Source: an uncultured Lachnospiraceae bacterium (GTDB taxonomy: Bacteria; Bacillota; Clostridia; Lachnospirales; Lachnospiraceae). Taken from it: a DNA stretch of 64,000 nucleotides. The position numbers were made by a program, and so were the translations under genes. The notes under the pieces were generated by a model. The model made no database searches. It saw only the letters and a list, made by a program, of their open reading frames with translations, and was not told where the DNA came from. The stretch's first letter is position 1. The number at the start of each line of letters is the position of its first letter. Shown piece after piece: positions 16,302 through 24,834 of the stretch. The stretch covers positions 1-64,000 of the forward strand of contig CAJTXN010000013.1 of the NCBI GenBank assembly GCA_910583605.1, read 5' to 3'.

Positions 16302-17633
16302 CTATCCATACTGATATTTCTTTTTATTCCCAATAAAAAATCCTGCTGTTATAATCAATGCCAGCAGTTCCGCAGCCACAATTGCAAACCAGATACCATT
16401 GATACCCCAAAATACCGGCAGAACGAAAATCGCCGCAATCTGAAATACCAGTGTCCGTAAAAAAGAAATGGCAGCAGACACGGCGCCGTTTCCCAGAGCC
16501 GTAAAAAATGCAGAACCCCATACATTTACACCCATAACGACGAAGGCAATGGAATACAGCCGGAATCCCTGACAGGTCATGGAGAATAAATCGGCATCAT
16601 AATTTGCAAAAATTTTTACAAGGGGTACCGTCAGGATTTCTGCCAGAACTGTCAGTATTAATCCGGTAGAAGTCATTAAAAAAATGCTTTTTCGAAACAG
16701 ATTTTTAAGTTCCTTATGATTGCCGGCGCCGTAATGATAGCCGATAACAGGTGCGCTGCCAATAGAATATCCGAAAAAGACAGCCATAAAAATAAAGTTG
16801 ACATACATTATAATACCGTATGCGGCAACACCGTTTTCTCCGGCAATCTTCATAAGCTGAAAATTGTACAATATATTTACCAACGAAGTGGAAAGGTTTG
16901 TAATCATTTCGGAAGAGCCGTTGGTAAGGGCCCTAAGCAGAATCTTTCCTTCAAACTTCGGTTTTGTAAACTGTAGTAAACTGTCATTCTTTTTTGCAAA
17001 ATAAATCAAGGGGATAATACCGCCGGCAATCTGACCGATACCCGTTGCTATGGCTGCGCCTGCAATTTTCCAGTCAAATACTGCAATAAAGAGATAATCC
17101 AACAGCATATTAACAATACCCGAAACAACGGATATTATCAGACTTAATGACGGTTTTTCAGCGGTCACAAAAAAGCTTTGAAAGATAAACTGTAAAACAA
17201 ACGGTGTCAGTGCAATATATAAAATCCTGCTGTATGTTACACAGTTTTCCAGCATTTCTCCTTCGGCGCCTAAGGCAGATGCTATGGGACGGGCAAAAAC
17301 AAAGCCGATTATGGATAAAAATAAGCTTAAGATAACTGCAAAAACGATAAGCATGGAAAAATAGCTGTTTGCTTTTTCTCGTTTTCCTTCCCCCAATACA
17401 TGAGATACAATGGCACTTCCGCCGGTGCCGATCATGGTTCCCAGAGTTCCCAGTGCCATACAGACAGGCATGACCAGATTAACTGCTGCAAAAGGAATCT
17501 TACCCACATAATTGGATACAAAGAAACCGTCTACGATACCGTATAATGATGTAAAGATCATCATCAATATGGGGGACAGTACAAACTGAAGTAATCGTTT
17601 GTAAGTAAAATGGTCGGATAACTGTATTCTCAT
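16302..17633 (-). CDS. MATE-family efflux transporter
   Basis: This 443-residue protein has 12 predicted hydrophobic helices. It opens with the MATE-type sequence FVLSPILMMIFTSLYGIVDGFFVSNYVG and has the paired LVMPVCMALGTLGTMIGTGGSAIVSH motif. Family members export drugs or metabolites in exchange for Na+ or H+. This subgroup (MepA/DinF-like) is abundant in Clostridia, and its true substrates are generally unknown. It stands alone on the minus strand and is bounded by a terminator on its 3' side. Confidence 0.92.
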   Translation of the reverse strand: MRIQLSDHFTYKRLLQFVLSPILMMIFTSLYGIVDGFFVSNYVGKIPFAAVNLVMPVCMALGTLGTMIGTGGSAIVSHVLGEGKREKANSYFSMLIVFAVILSLFLSIIGFVFARPIASALGAEGEMLENCVTYSRILYIALTPFVLQFIFQSFFVTAEKPSLSLIISVVSGIVNMLLDYLFIAVFDWKIAGAAIATGIGQIAGGIIPLIYFAKKNDSLLQFTKPKFEGKILLRALTNGSSEMITNLSTSLVNILYNFQLMKIAGENGVAAYGIIMYVNFIFMAVFFGYSIGSAPVIGYHYGAGNHKELKNLFRKSIFLMTSTGLILTVLAEILTVPLVKIFANYDADLFSMTCQGFRLYSIAFVVMGVNVWGSAFFTALGNGAVSAAISFLRTLVFQIAAIFVLPVFWGINGIWFAIVAAELLALIITAGFFIGNKKKYQYG

Positions 17634-17867
17634 AATCTTAACCTATGCTTAAGCAGCATATTTCCTTTTATATATTAAATCCGATTTCGGACAAGACACA
17701 TTTTAATCTGATTTTAAGTCTTTGTCAATAGATATAAAAAAGTTTTCTGATATCTGAGAATAATTTATTACCGGTTAAGCATTTTTTTAAAGAAGGTTAA
17801 TAACATTTTTTACATCGTTCATATCCCATATTTTTTGCTTCGGATATAGAAACCTGACGGGGCTGTT

Positions 17868-18103
17868 TCATATTGCTGCAGTTTGCGTTAGTATGATATT
17901 TTTTTCCGGTTCGTGGGATCCAAACATAGGATTGCCGGTTTTTCCGGTGAAGGGGGGTGCTACAGTCTCAGGCGGAGCAGCAGGTGTACTGCCGGAGAGT
18001 GGTTGGACGGAGTATTATCAGAATCACAGGATATTAAAACGGTGAGTGATAATACCAAAAGAATTACCAAACCGATATACTTTTTTCTAAATTGTGTCTT
18101 CAT
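17868..18103 (-). pseudogene. Frameshifted small lipoprotein remnant
   Basis: From ATG at 18103 (reading leftward) the peptide begins MKTQFRKKYIGLVILL and reaches a lipobox-like LTVLISC, a typical lipoprotein signal, then SDNTPSNHSPA. That frame stops soon after. A neighbouring frame continues with a Pro/Ala-rich linker (STPAAPPETVAPP) and stops at 17868. This looks like a lipoprotein with a linker broken by one frameshift, or a chance arrangement. The rest of the 17634-18388 interval is AT-rich and I see no other gene. Confidence 0.4.
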
Positions 18104-18388
18104 ATAAATTACCTGCTTTCTTTATTATAATCATTAATTTTTTTCTTTTTTGTACATTAAATTTGATCATAAATTTTTATCAGGCAATATAAATCGATTC
18201 ATATATGTATCATTTTCTACCACAAATTACCACAGATAATATGTAAAGTCAAGTAATAAAAATATTTAAAATCAGGTAATGGCGGATATTTCCTGTTCTG
18301 CCATCATAAAACAAAAAAATATTGATAAAATTGCGCACACTGATACTGATAACTATTCAACCGGTTTTGCAATATCATTAGGATTTGT

Positions 18389-18931
18389 GTGAACAATATG
18401 AAAAATCAATATTCCGTTATGACAATCATTCTTATGTTTTTAATAATATCACATCTGGCGTGGGTCTGGGAAGGAATGCTGACCATGTATGAGATGGGGG
18501 AGTTTGTTAACCGGGGATTTCTTCATGGGTTCTGGCTTCCGATTTATGGTATTGGCAGTATCATTTTGGTAGTGATCCTCGGAAAGAAAAAACATTCTGT
18601 ACCTGCGGTGTTCCTGTACAGTATGATAATCTGCGGACTGATGGAATATATCACGTCGCTTGCATTAGAATTTTTATTTCAGAAAAAATGGTGGGATTAC
18701 AGCTATTTAACACTAAATCTTAACGGACGAATCTGTTTATTCAGTCTGTTAATGTTTGGTATTGCAGGCTGTCTTCTGATTTTTTATATAGCGCCTTTTT
18801 TAAACAGACAAATCAGTAAAATTCCCGCCGGTATCCAAAAAATTATCTGTATTACAGTCGGAAGCTTTTTCTGTATGGATATGTTTATATCTTTCATTAA
18901 TCCCAATACCGGCTGGGGAATTACGTTCTGA
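18389..18931 (+). CDS. Putative ABC-transporter-permease-like membrane protein (CmpB-type)
   Basis: This 180-residue protein has five hydrophobic helices and the signature stretches WEGMLTMYEMGEFVNRGFLHGFWLPIYGIGS and GLMEYITSLALEFLFQKKWWDYSYLTLNLNGRICL. These mark the PF06541 family, annotated as a putative ABC permease but of unknown function and rarely linked to an ATPase. GTG 18389 has an AGGA site at a suitable distance; the ATG nine bases later is also possible. It faces the aldehyde dehydrogenase gene convergently. Confidence 0.8.
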   Translation: MNNMKNQYSVMTIILMFLIISHLAWVWEGMLTMYEMGEFVNRGFLHGFWLPIYGIGSIILVVILGKKKHSVPAVFLYSMIICGLMEYITSLALEFLFQKKWWDYSYLTLNLNGRICLFSLLMFGIAGCLLIFYIAPFLNRQISKIPAGIQKIICITVGSFFCMDMFISFINPNTGWGITF

Positions 18932-18932
18932 G

Positions 18933-20312
18933 TTATCTGAGGAAAAAATGAATCAGCTTTTTATATCTTTTTTTATATGGCTGGTATCGCATAGGCAGAT
19001 CCAGCCAGTTTTTCTTATCTACGATACTCTTAATGTGAGAAAAAGTATTAAATCCGTCTTTTCCGTGATAAGAACCCATACCGCTTTCGCCAAAACCGCC
19101 GAATCCCATTTCGCTGGTAGCCAGATGAATAATCGTATCATTGATACAGCCGCCGCCAAATCCACACCGGGAAGTTACTTTTCGGGCAATAATCTTACTT
19201 GAAGTAAAAATATACAATGCCAGCGGATGAGACATGGAATTAATCTTATGAATTGCCTCATCAATGGAATGATAAGTGAGGACCGGCAGCAGGGGCCCGA
19301 AAATTTCCTCTTTCATTAGGGCATCTTCAAAAGTGATATGATCCATTACGGTTGGTTCGATTTTTAAGGTAGCTTTATCCGTTTTTCCACCATAAACAAT
19401 TTTCTTGTCATCCATTAAACCACATATCCGGTTAAAATGTTTATCGTTAATAATTTTACCGTAATCTTTATTCTTAAGGGGGAAAGTTCCGAATTGAAGC
19501 TGAATTTGTTTTTCAATTTCTGACAGTAAAGCTTCCTTTATTAATTCGTCACAATAAATATAGTCGGGAGCCACGCAGGTCTGTCCGCAGTTTAAAAATT
19601 TTCCGAAGACGATTCTTTTTGCCGTCAGTTTGATATTTGCACTTTTTTCTACAATACATGGGCTTTTGCCGCCCAATTCCAGAGTGACGGGGGTAAGGCC
19701 CGCTGCTGCCTGTTTCATAACCTCTTTTCCGACGGACTGGCTTCCGGTAAAAAAGATATAATCGAAATGCTGATTCAGCAGACAGGTATTTTCAGCGCGT
19801 CCTCCGGCAATGACGGTAACATAATTATTCTCAAAACATTCAGTTATTATCTTCTGAATCATCTGCCCGGTATAAGGAGAATATGCACTTGGTTTTAAAA
19901 TGGAGGTATTTCCGGCTGCTATGGCATCCACCAGAGGCTCCAGAGTCAGAAGAAAGGGATAATTCCAGGGACTCATGATAAGTACCACACCGTATGGAGA
20001 AGGTTTTTTATAACTTCTGGAGTGAAATTGGGCCAGGGGGGTATGCACACGCTTTTCTTTTGCAAATGATTGGATATGTTTCAGCATGTAACTGATTTCA
20101 CTGAGTACAAGCCCGGTTTCACACATATAACTTTCAAAATCACTTTTACCCAGATCGTTCCGAATAGCAGCGCTGATTTCATTTTTGTATTTGATTATAC
20201 AGGTTTTTAATTTCTTCAGGGCATTTCTTCTGAAATTAATATCAAGCGTTGCTCCAGAATAGAAAAAGTCCCGCTGAAGGTTTACAATTTGTTTGATTTC
20301 AGTTTCATTCAT
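18933..20312 (-). CDS. Aldehyde dehydrogenase (class 3-like)
   Basis: This 459-residue NAD(P)-dependent aldehyde dehydrogenase shows the PWNYPFLLTLEPLVDAIAAGN segment, the Rossmann turn FTGSQSVGKEVM, the catalytic Glu in TLELGGKSP and the nucleophilic Cys in NCGQTCVAPDY. The closing motif is GFGGFGESGMGSYHGKDGF. This short, class-3/fatty-aldehyde-type enzyme oxidises aliphatic or aromatic aldehydes. The 3' remnant of an iron alcohol dehydrogenase lies just upstream on the same strand, suggesting an ancestral alcohol-to-acid pair. The C-terminal hydrophobic patch is short, so membrane attachment is unlikely. Confidence 0.93.
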   Translation of the reverse strand: MNETEIKQIVNLQRDFFYSGATLDINFRRNALKKLKTCIIKYKNEISAAIRNDLGKSDFESYMCETGLVLSEISYMLKHIQSFAKEKRVHTPLAQFHSRSYKKPSPYGVVLIMSPWNYPFLLTLEPLVDAIAAGNTSILKPSAYSPYTGQMIQKIITECFENNYVTVIAGGRAENTCLLNQHFDYIFFTGSQSVGKEVMKQAAAGLTPVTLELGGKSPCIVEKSANIKLTAKRIVFGKFLNCGQTCVAPDYIYCDELIKEALLSEIEKQIQLQFGTFPLKNKDYGKIINDKHFNRICGLMDDKKIVYGGKTDKATLKIEPTVMDHITFEDALMKEEIFGPLLPVLTYHSIDEAIHKINSMSHPLALYIFTSSKIIARKVTSRCGFGGGCINDTIIHLATSEMGFGGFGESGMGSYHGKDGFNTFSHIKSIVDKKNWLDLPMRYQPYKKRYKKLIHFFLR

Positions 20313-20388
20313 TATTTTATCCGTCCTTTTTTAAAGTATGATTCTGAGTGTCTGCCTCTTATGCAGAACTGTTTTTGAAAAATGAGCA

Positions 20389-20568
20389 TTATTCCATAAG
20401 CTGATAATAAAACTGCTTTAATTCTTTTGCATTCATCAGCATGGGAACCGGATAGAGAGGATTTGCCTCCTTATCGGCATAGCGGGAAAGTTTTTCTATA
20501 TCATCCGCCTGGATTTCAGAAATAGTATCCCCGATGTCAAATCGCTTTTTCAGAAGAAACATTCATTT
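20389..20568 (-). pseudogene. C-terminal remnant of an iron-containing alcohol dehydrogenase
   Basis: The minus frame ending at 20389 reads LKKRFDIGDTISEI, DDIEKLSRYADKEANP and LYPVPMLMNAKELKQFYY. This is the characteristic tail of Fe-ADH enzymes of the butanol-dehydrogenase type. Only about 58 residues remain; the NAD- and iron-binding domains are gone. The 20569-20644 stretch holds no further recognisable coding sequence. Confidence 0.72.
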
Positions 20569-20644
20569 AATTCAAATCCTTTCTTAAGGGTTTTACAATT
20601 CCTTGCATATCTGATTCAGATACTGTTTGATATGCCGGACAAGT

Positions 20645-20688
20645 AGTAAACCGGACAGCTATTCCTTTGAATAACTGCCCGGTTTACT
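20645..20688 (-). terminator. Hairpin downstream of lipase gene
   Basis: AGTAAACCGG (20645-20654) pairs with CCGGTTTACT (20679-20688), and the stem is extended inside by CAG/CTG. It follows the minus-strand lipase gene. There is no clear T-run on the minus strand, so termination is probable but not certain. Confidence 0.45.
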
Positions 20689-20711
20689 GCTCATTTATAT
20701 AAATTCCCGGA

Positions 20712-21626
20712 TTATCGCCTATAAAAGCCCAGTACATCTTTATAGATTCTGTCACGTTTTCTTTCGTTCAAGAGCTCATGCCGCAGGTGAGGGTAGAGGA
20801 TATACCAGAGATTTTCATATCCCAGATCCAGTAAAAAATATGCTTCTTTTTTAAAGTTACATTCTCCGCCAATGACAGGGTCATCACTTCCGGCAATCAT
20901 TAAAATAGGAAGTTCTTTATTTTTCAGCCGGTACCGGTTTTTACGAAAACAATTCTTAACCATGGAAAATAAATTCATAAAACCGTTTAAAGTAAAAACA
21001 AAACCGCATTTGGGATCGTTATTATATTTTTCCACTTCACCGGTATCGGAATTAATCCAGCCGTTTTTCATATGGGTATGACACTTTTTATTGTAACTGT
21101 CAATGGCCAGCTTTTGAATTAAAGAGCTGCGGTGATGGGTGCCGTATATTGCCGTCATGAATTTTGCAATCCGGTATCCCGGGTATGCGCCTTTATTGTA
21201 GCAGGGAGGACCGCATAATACCAGTTTTCTGATTTCGTTATCATAGGTCTGGAGATAAATCCTGGCTGCCAGTGTACCCATGCTGTGGGCAAACATATAA
21301 ATATCCTTATCCGGATACCGGGATTTAATCCAACGGGTGACTTTGTGCAGGTCTTTTACTATTTCGGTTCCGGTTTCGTCATAAAAATAGCCGTAATCCC
21401 GTTTGGATTTCACACTGTCACCGTGACCTCGGTGATCATGTATTACGCACAGATATCCGTTCCGGCTCAGAAAATGAATAAAATCCAGATACCGTTCCTT
21501 ATGTTCAGACATTCCGTGAGAAAATTGAATAACGGCTTTTATTTCATTTTCACTGTCAGGCCCTTCCAGATAGACAGAGAGTTTCAGTTTTTTATCATGG
21601 GAGGAAATCATAAATTTTTTTTTCAT
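20712..21626 (-). CDS. Alpha/beta hydrolase (monoacylglycerol lipase/lysophospholipase-like)
   Basis: This 304-residue hydrolase is read from the ATG at 21626, which has an AAGGAG site 6 bp upstream; the frame extends 12 codons further but without a site. Motifs are FSHGMSEHKERY (oxyanion region), HDHRGHGDS and the nucleophile elbow AHSMGT (usually GHSMG). The acid is in IAGSDDPV and the catalytic His in LRHELLNE. These match the Hydrolase_4 group, which cleaves monoacylglycerols or lysophospholipids. No signal peptide is present, so it acts in the cytoplasm. Confidence 0.88.
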   Translation of the reverse strand: MKKKFMISSHDKKLKLSVYLEGPDSENEIKAVIQFSHGMSEHKERYLDFIHFLSRNGYLCVIHDHRGHGDSVKSKRDYGYFYDETGTEIVKDLHKVTRWIKSRYPDKDIYMFAHSMGTLAARIYLQTYDNEIRKLVLCGPPCYNKGAYPGYRIAKFMTAIYGTHHRSSLIQKLAIDSYNKKCHTHMKNGWINSDTGEVEKYNNDPKCGFVFTLNGFMNLFSMVKNCFRKNRYRLKNKELPILMIAGSDDPVIGGECNFKKEAYFLLDLGYENLWYILYPHLRHELLNERKRDRIYKDVLGFYRR

Positions 21627-21719
21627 ATAAATCTCCTTACTAACAGAATCTTCAACCATCATGTTCAGAATATAATAATATTATACGGAATTTTAAAAAG
21701 AATATTATGTATCTGGTGT

Positions 21720-22688
21720 TTATCCCTCTGCTCCTGCAATGATGAGTATTTCCACAATTTCCGTAAATCCGCGTTCGGAAGCATAGTACAGGGCGGTATG
21801 CTGCGCATTATCGGCCAGATTGACATTTGCTCCGGCTTCTACCAGCATGGAAACCACATCGTTCCGGCCTTCCATGGCAGCGGCGATCAGCGGAGTGGTG
21901 CCGTTTTCGTTCTGCTCATCAATCTTTGATTCCGCATCGATCAGTGCTTTTACCATAAACTGGTTTCCCTGTCCGGCCGCATAATGAAGGGCCGTGCTAC
22001 CGTTTAAGAGACGTTTGTTTACATCCGCGCCGGCTTCGATAAGGATTTGGGCGATCAGTAAGTTGTCGGTCATACATGCCAGTATCAGTGGCGTTTCACC
22101 GCCGTCCGTCAGAGCATCCAGATCGGAAGATTTGACCAGTTCACGTACAACTTCAGCCTGTCCGTTCTGACACGCCTGATGAAGCGGTGTGTTTCCGTAA
22201 TTGTCCGTTGTATTTGTGTCGGAAAGCAGAGATATGATATCCCTTAATCCGTTTGCCGTGGCATAATCAATGGCTTTATGACCGCTATTGTCTGCTATTG
22301 AAGTATCAGCCCCGTTTTCAATCAGAAATTTTGCCGTTTCGGTACGGTTTTCCATCAGTGTATACATCAACGGTGTTTTACCTTCGTTATCAGTAGTATT
22401 GATATCTGCACCGGCTTCCAGCAGCAGGGAGACAATTTCTTTATTGCCGCTTTGGGATACGGCATGAATCGGAGCAAGACCTTTATTATTGGTCATGGTA
22501 ACATCAGCGTCGCCGGCAATCAATAATTTTGCAATGTCCCGTGCGCCTTTTATGCAGACATAAAAAAGCGGCGTGTTTCCGGAAGCATCCCTCTTGTTTA
22601 AATCAATGCCGCCTTTTTTTAGCAATGCCTGAACCACACCTTTCTGCCCGTTCTTGCATGCATTTAAAAAAATTATACTGTTGTCCAT
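21720..22688 (-). CDS. Ankyrin-repeat protein
   Basis: This 322-residue protein is almost wholly made of about nine ankyrin repeats (GNTPLFYVCIKGARDIAKLL, GKTPLMYTLMENRTETAKFL, GSTALHYAAGQGNQFMVKAL and others). Consensus turns are much better kept than in the 10627 protein. There is no signal peptide. It begins two bases after the stop of the upstream TPR-like gene, so the two form an operon. A protein-binding role is expected; the partner is unknown. Confidence 0.92.
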   Translation of the reverse strand: MDNSIIFLNACKNGQKGVVQALLKKGGIDLNKRDASGNTPLFYVCIKGARDIAKLLIAGDADVTMTNNKGLAPIHAVSQSGNKEIVSLLLEAGADINTTDNEGKTPLMYTLMENRTETAKFLIENGADTSIADNSGHKAIDYATANGLRDIISLLSDTNTTDNYGNTPLHQACQNGQAEVVRELVKSSDLDALTDGGETPLILACMTDNLLIAQILIEAGADVNKRLLNGSTALHYAAGQGNQFMVKALIDAESKIDEQNENGTTPLIAAAMEGRNDVVSMLVEAGANVNLADNAQHTALYYASERGFTEIVEILIIAGAEG

Positions 22689-22690
22689 AT

Positions 22691-23209
22691 CTAATACCTC
22701 ATTTCCTTTTTCATTTTTTCTATATTTTCATACCCTTCCGGTGAAAGAAGCAGAAGAAGTTTTTTCAATTCTTCGGTCTGACCCAGGGCATACAGAACAT
22801 CTGCTTTGACCCGCAGAGTCTGTTTTAAAGCCTGTCCCGGAGAAAGTTTCAAAACATCCGGCAGCATGGGGCTGCAGTAACCGTTATGTTCTTTCTCATA
22901 TTGTAAAAGAGCGGAGGACAGAGGCTGTTTTGGTTTCGTATTTTCAAATGTGTGTAGCAGCACTTCCGCTTCCTGAAGAAATTTTAAAGAATGTTCATAG
23001 TCTTTTGCCATAAGAAAACACAATGCACAATTAAAGGCCGCCGCCCCATTATGCTTTGCAAGAGGAGAAAAAAATTCAAAAGCTTCCGCCGGACGGTTGC
23101 AAAGCAGGGCAAAAATACCATGAAAAAAAAGTTTTTCCGCTTCTGCACCGACAGGTTCTTTTGGATTCAGACCGCCGGAAAAACCGTTGAATTCAGATGT
23201 GATAGCCAT
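22691..23209 (-). CDS. TPR-like helical protein, unidentified
   Basis: This 172-residue protein has helix-turn-helix pairs resembling tetratricopeptide repeats (EKLFFHGIFALLCNRPAEAFEFFSPLAKHNGAAAFNCALCFLMAKDYEHSLKFLQEAE). A more variable C-terminal part also ends in a TPR-like unit (VLYALGQTEELKKLL). There are no membrane segments. It is the first gene of a two-gene operon with the ankyrin protein, which suggests the products interact. No specific family is recognised. Confidence 0.75.
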   Translation of the reverse strand: MAITSEFNGFSGGLNPKEPVGAEAEKLFFHGIFALLCNRPAEAFEFFSPLAKHNGAAAFNCALCFLMAKDYEHSLKFLQEAEVLLHTFENTKPKQPLSSALLQYEKEHNGYCSPMLPDVLKLSPGQALKQTLRVKADVLYALGQTEELKKLLLLLSPEGYENIEKMKKEMRY

Positions 23210-23228
23210 AAGTACACCTCTTTGTTAA

Positions 23229-23295
23229 ATGATATAAATTGTTGCGAATCCTGTGGTCACAGGTAATATATGTAATTCACAACTACTTATATCAT
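23229..23295. repeat. 67-bp palindrome, possible deleted relative of the 170-bp elements
   Basis: The outer arms ATGATATAA...GTTGCGAAT (from 23229) and ATTCACAAC...TTATATCAT (to 23295) match as inverted repeats at about 18 of 21 positions. Inside, CCTGTGGTCACAGG is nearly palindromic. The stretch GTTGCGAATCCTGTGGTCACAGGT resembles the end of the 28950 element (about 20 of 26 positions). It lies in the divergent intergenic region before rarA. Confidence 0.45.
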
Positions 23296-23474
23296 ATTAT
23301 AGCATGAAGAGTCCGTTTATGCAATTTTCCATTATGCTGAAAATGGAGATAGGAAAAGCACATTTTCTGTGATAAAATAATACATATGATTGGTTTCGGT
23401 GATTGCGGAATTTTTGGTCTCAGACCGGAAGTTTTGCAATTGCCGAAATATTGAAAGGAGGATTATCATAAAGT

Positions 23475-24797
23475 ATGGAACAGATGAGTTTGTTTGATGA
23501 TAGGGAACAGTTCTCTCCTTTGGCAAGCAGGCTGCGGCCGGACAATTTAGATGAATATGTGGGGCAGAAACATTTGTTGGGAAAGGGAAAAATTCTGAGA
23601 CAGTTAATTGAAACAGACAGGATATCCTCCATGATATTCTGGGGACCGCCGGGAGTGGGGAAAACCACTCTGGCGAGGATTATAGCAAAACAGACCAGAG
23701 CGGATTTTGTGGAATTCAGTGCGGTAACCAGCGGAATCAAAGAGATAAAAGAGGTGATGAACCGGGCAGAGCAGAGCCGCAGAGCGGGAATGCGTACATT
23801 GTTGTTTACGGATGAGATTCACCGATTTAACAAGGCTCAGCAGGATGCGTTTCTTCCCTATGTGGAAAAAGGAAGCATTATTCTGGTGGGTGCTACCACG
23901 GAAAATCCTTCGTTTGAAATCAATTCCGCTCTATTGTCCCGGTGCAAGGTATTTTTGCTGAAGGCATTGGAGGAAGAGGAAATCAGGGAATTGTTAAGCA
24001 ATGCATTACGTAATCCAAAAGGTTTTGGAGACACAAAAGTTCTGATTGAAGAAGAACAGCTTTCGGCAATAGCGGGATTTGCCAACGGAGATGCCAGAAC
24101 CGCATTAAATACATTGGAAATGGCGATATTAAACGGTACTCTGGATTCGGAGGGAATCATTCATGTAAATAAAGATACTCTGTCCCAGTGTATGAATAAA
24201 CGTTCTCTTCTATATGATAAAAGCGGAGAAGAGCATTATAACATTATTTCGGCATTGCATAAGTCCATGCGCAACAGTGACCCGGATGCGGCTGTTTACT
24301 GGATGTATCGTATGTTAGACGGAGGGGAAGATCCGTTGTATATTGCAAGGAGGTTAGTGAGATTTGCCAGTGAAGATGTGGGAATGGCGGATTCCGCCGC
24401 CCTTTCGGTGGCTGTTTCCGCTTATCAGGCCTGCCATTTTCTGGGGGTGCCGGAATGTGATGTTCATTTGGCGCATGCGGTGGTTTATCTTTCCATGGCG
24501 CCCAAATCCAATGCGTTGTATCAGGCATGCGAAGCCTGTAAGGCAGATATCCGTGAACTGCCTGCCGAGCCGGTGCCGTTACAGATACGAAATGCCGTCA
24601 CACAGCTTATGAAGGATTCCGATTATGGAAAGGGATATATATATGCCCATGATACGGAAGAAAAAATGGCACGGATGAAATGTCTGCCGGATGCCCTTTC
24701 CCACCGCAGATATTATGATCCTACGGATCAGGGAAAGGAAAAACAGGTAAAAGAAAAACTGGAACAAATACGCCGGTGGAAAGATTCGGAAGAATAA
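23475..24797 (+). CDS. rarA: Replication-associated recombination protein A
   Basis: This 440-residue AAA+ ATPase (MgsA/WRNIP1 family) acts at stalled replication forks and binds SSB. The N-terminal LASRLRPDNLDEYVGQKHLLG leads to Walker A (GPPGVGKTT) and Walker B (LFTDEIHRFNKAQQD). A sensor-1 region (GATTENPSFEIN) with the arginine finger in LLSRC follows. The C-terminal tetramerisation domain includes SLLYDKSGEEHYN and SALHKSMRNSDPDAA. Length is normal for the family. The following unknown gene begins within 40 bp and may be cotranscribed. Confidence 0.97.
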   Translation: MEQMSLFDDREQFSPLASRLRPDNLDEYVGQKHLLGKGKILRQLIETDRISSMIFWGPPGVGKTTLARIIAKQTRADFVEFSAVTSGIKEIKEVMNRAEQSRRAGMRTLLFTDEIHRFNKAQQDAFLPYVEKGSIILVGATTENPSFEINSALLSRCKVFLLKALEEEEIRELLSNALRNPKGFGDTKVLIEEEQLSAIAGFANGDARTALNTLEMAILNGTLDSEGIIHVNKDTLSQCMNKRSLLYDKSGEEHYNIISALHKSMRNSDPDAAVYWMYRMLDGGEDPLYIARRLVRFASEDVGMADSAALSVAVSAYQACHFLGVPECDVHLAHAVVYLSMAPKSNALYQACEACKADIRELPAEPVPLQIRNAVTQLMKDSDYGKGYIYAHDTEEKMARMKCLPDALSHRRYYDPTDQGKEKQVKEKLEQIRRWKDSEE

Positions 24798-24834
24798 AAG
24801 ATTGAAAGAATTGCGGAAAGGAGGCGGATATTAT

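Noticed and set aside
17913..18107. Plus-strand frame of 64 codons
   Set aside because: The opposite strand carries a more convincing lipoprotein signal with a start site; the plus frame has no ribosome binding site.
20569..20644. Possible tail of another regulator before the ADH remnant
   Set aside because: About 20 residues (HIKQYLNQICKEL) could be read, but this is too short to assign.
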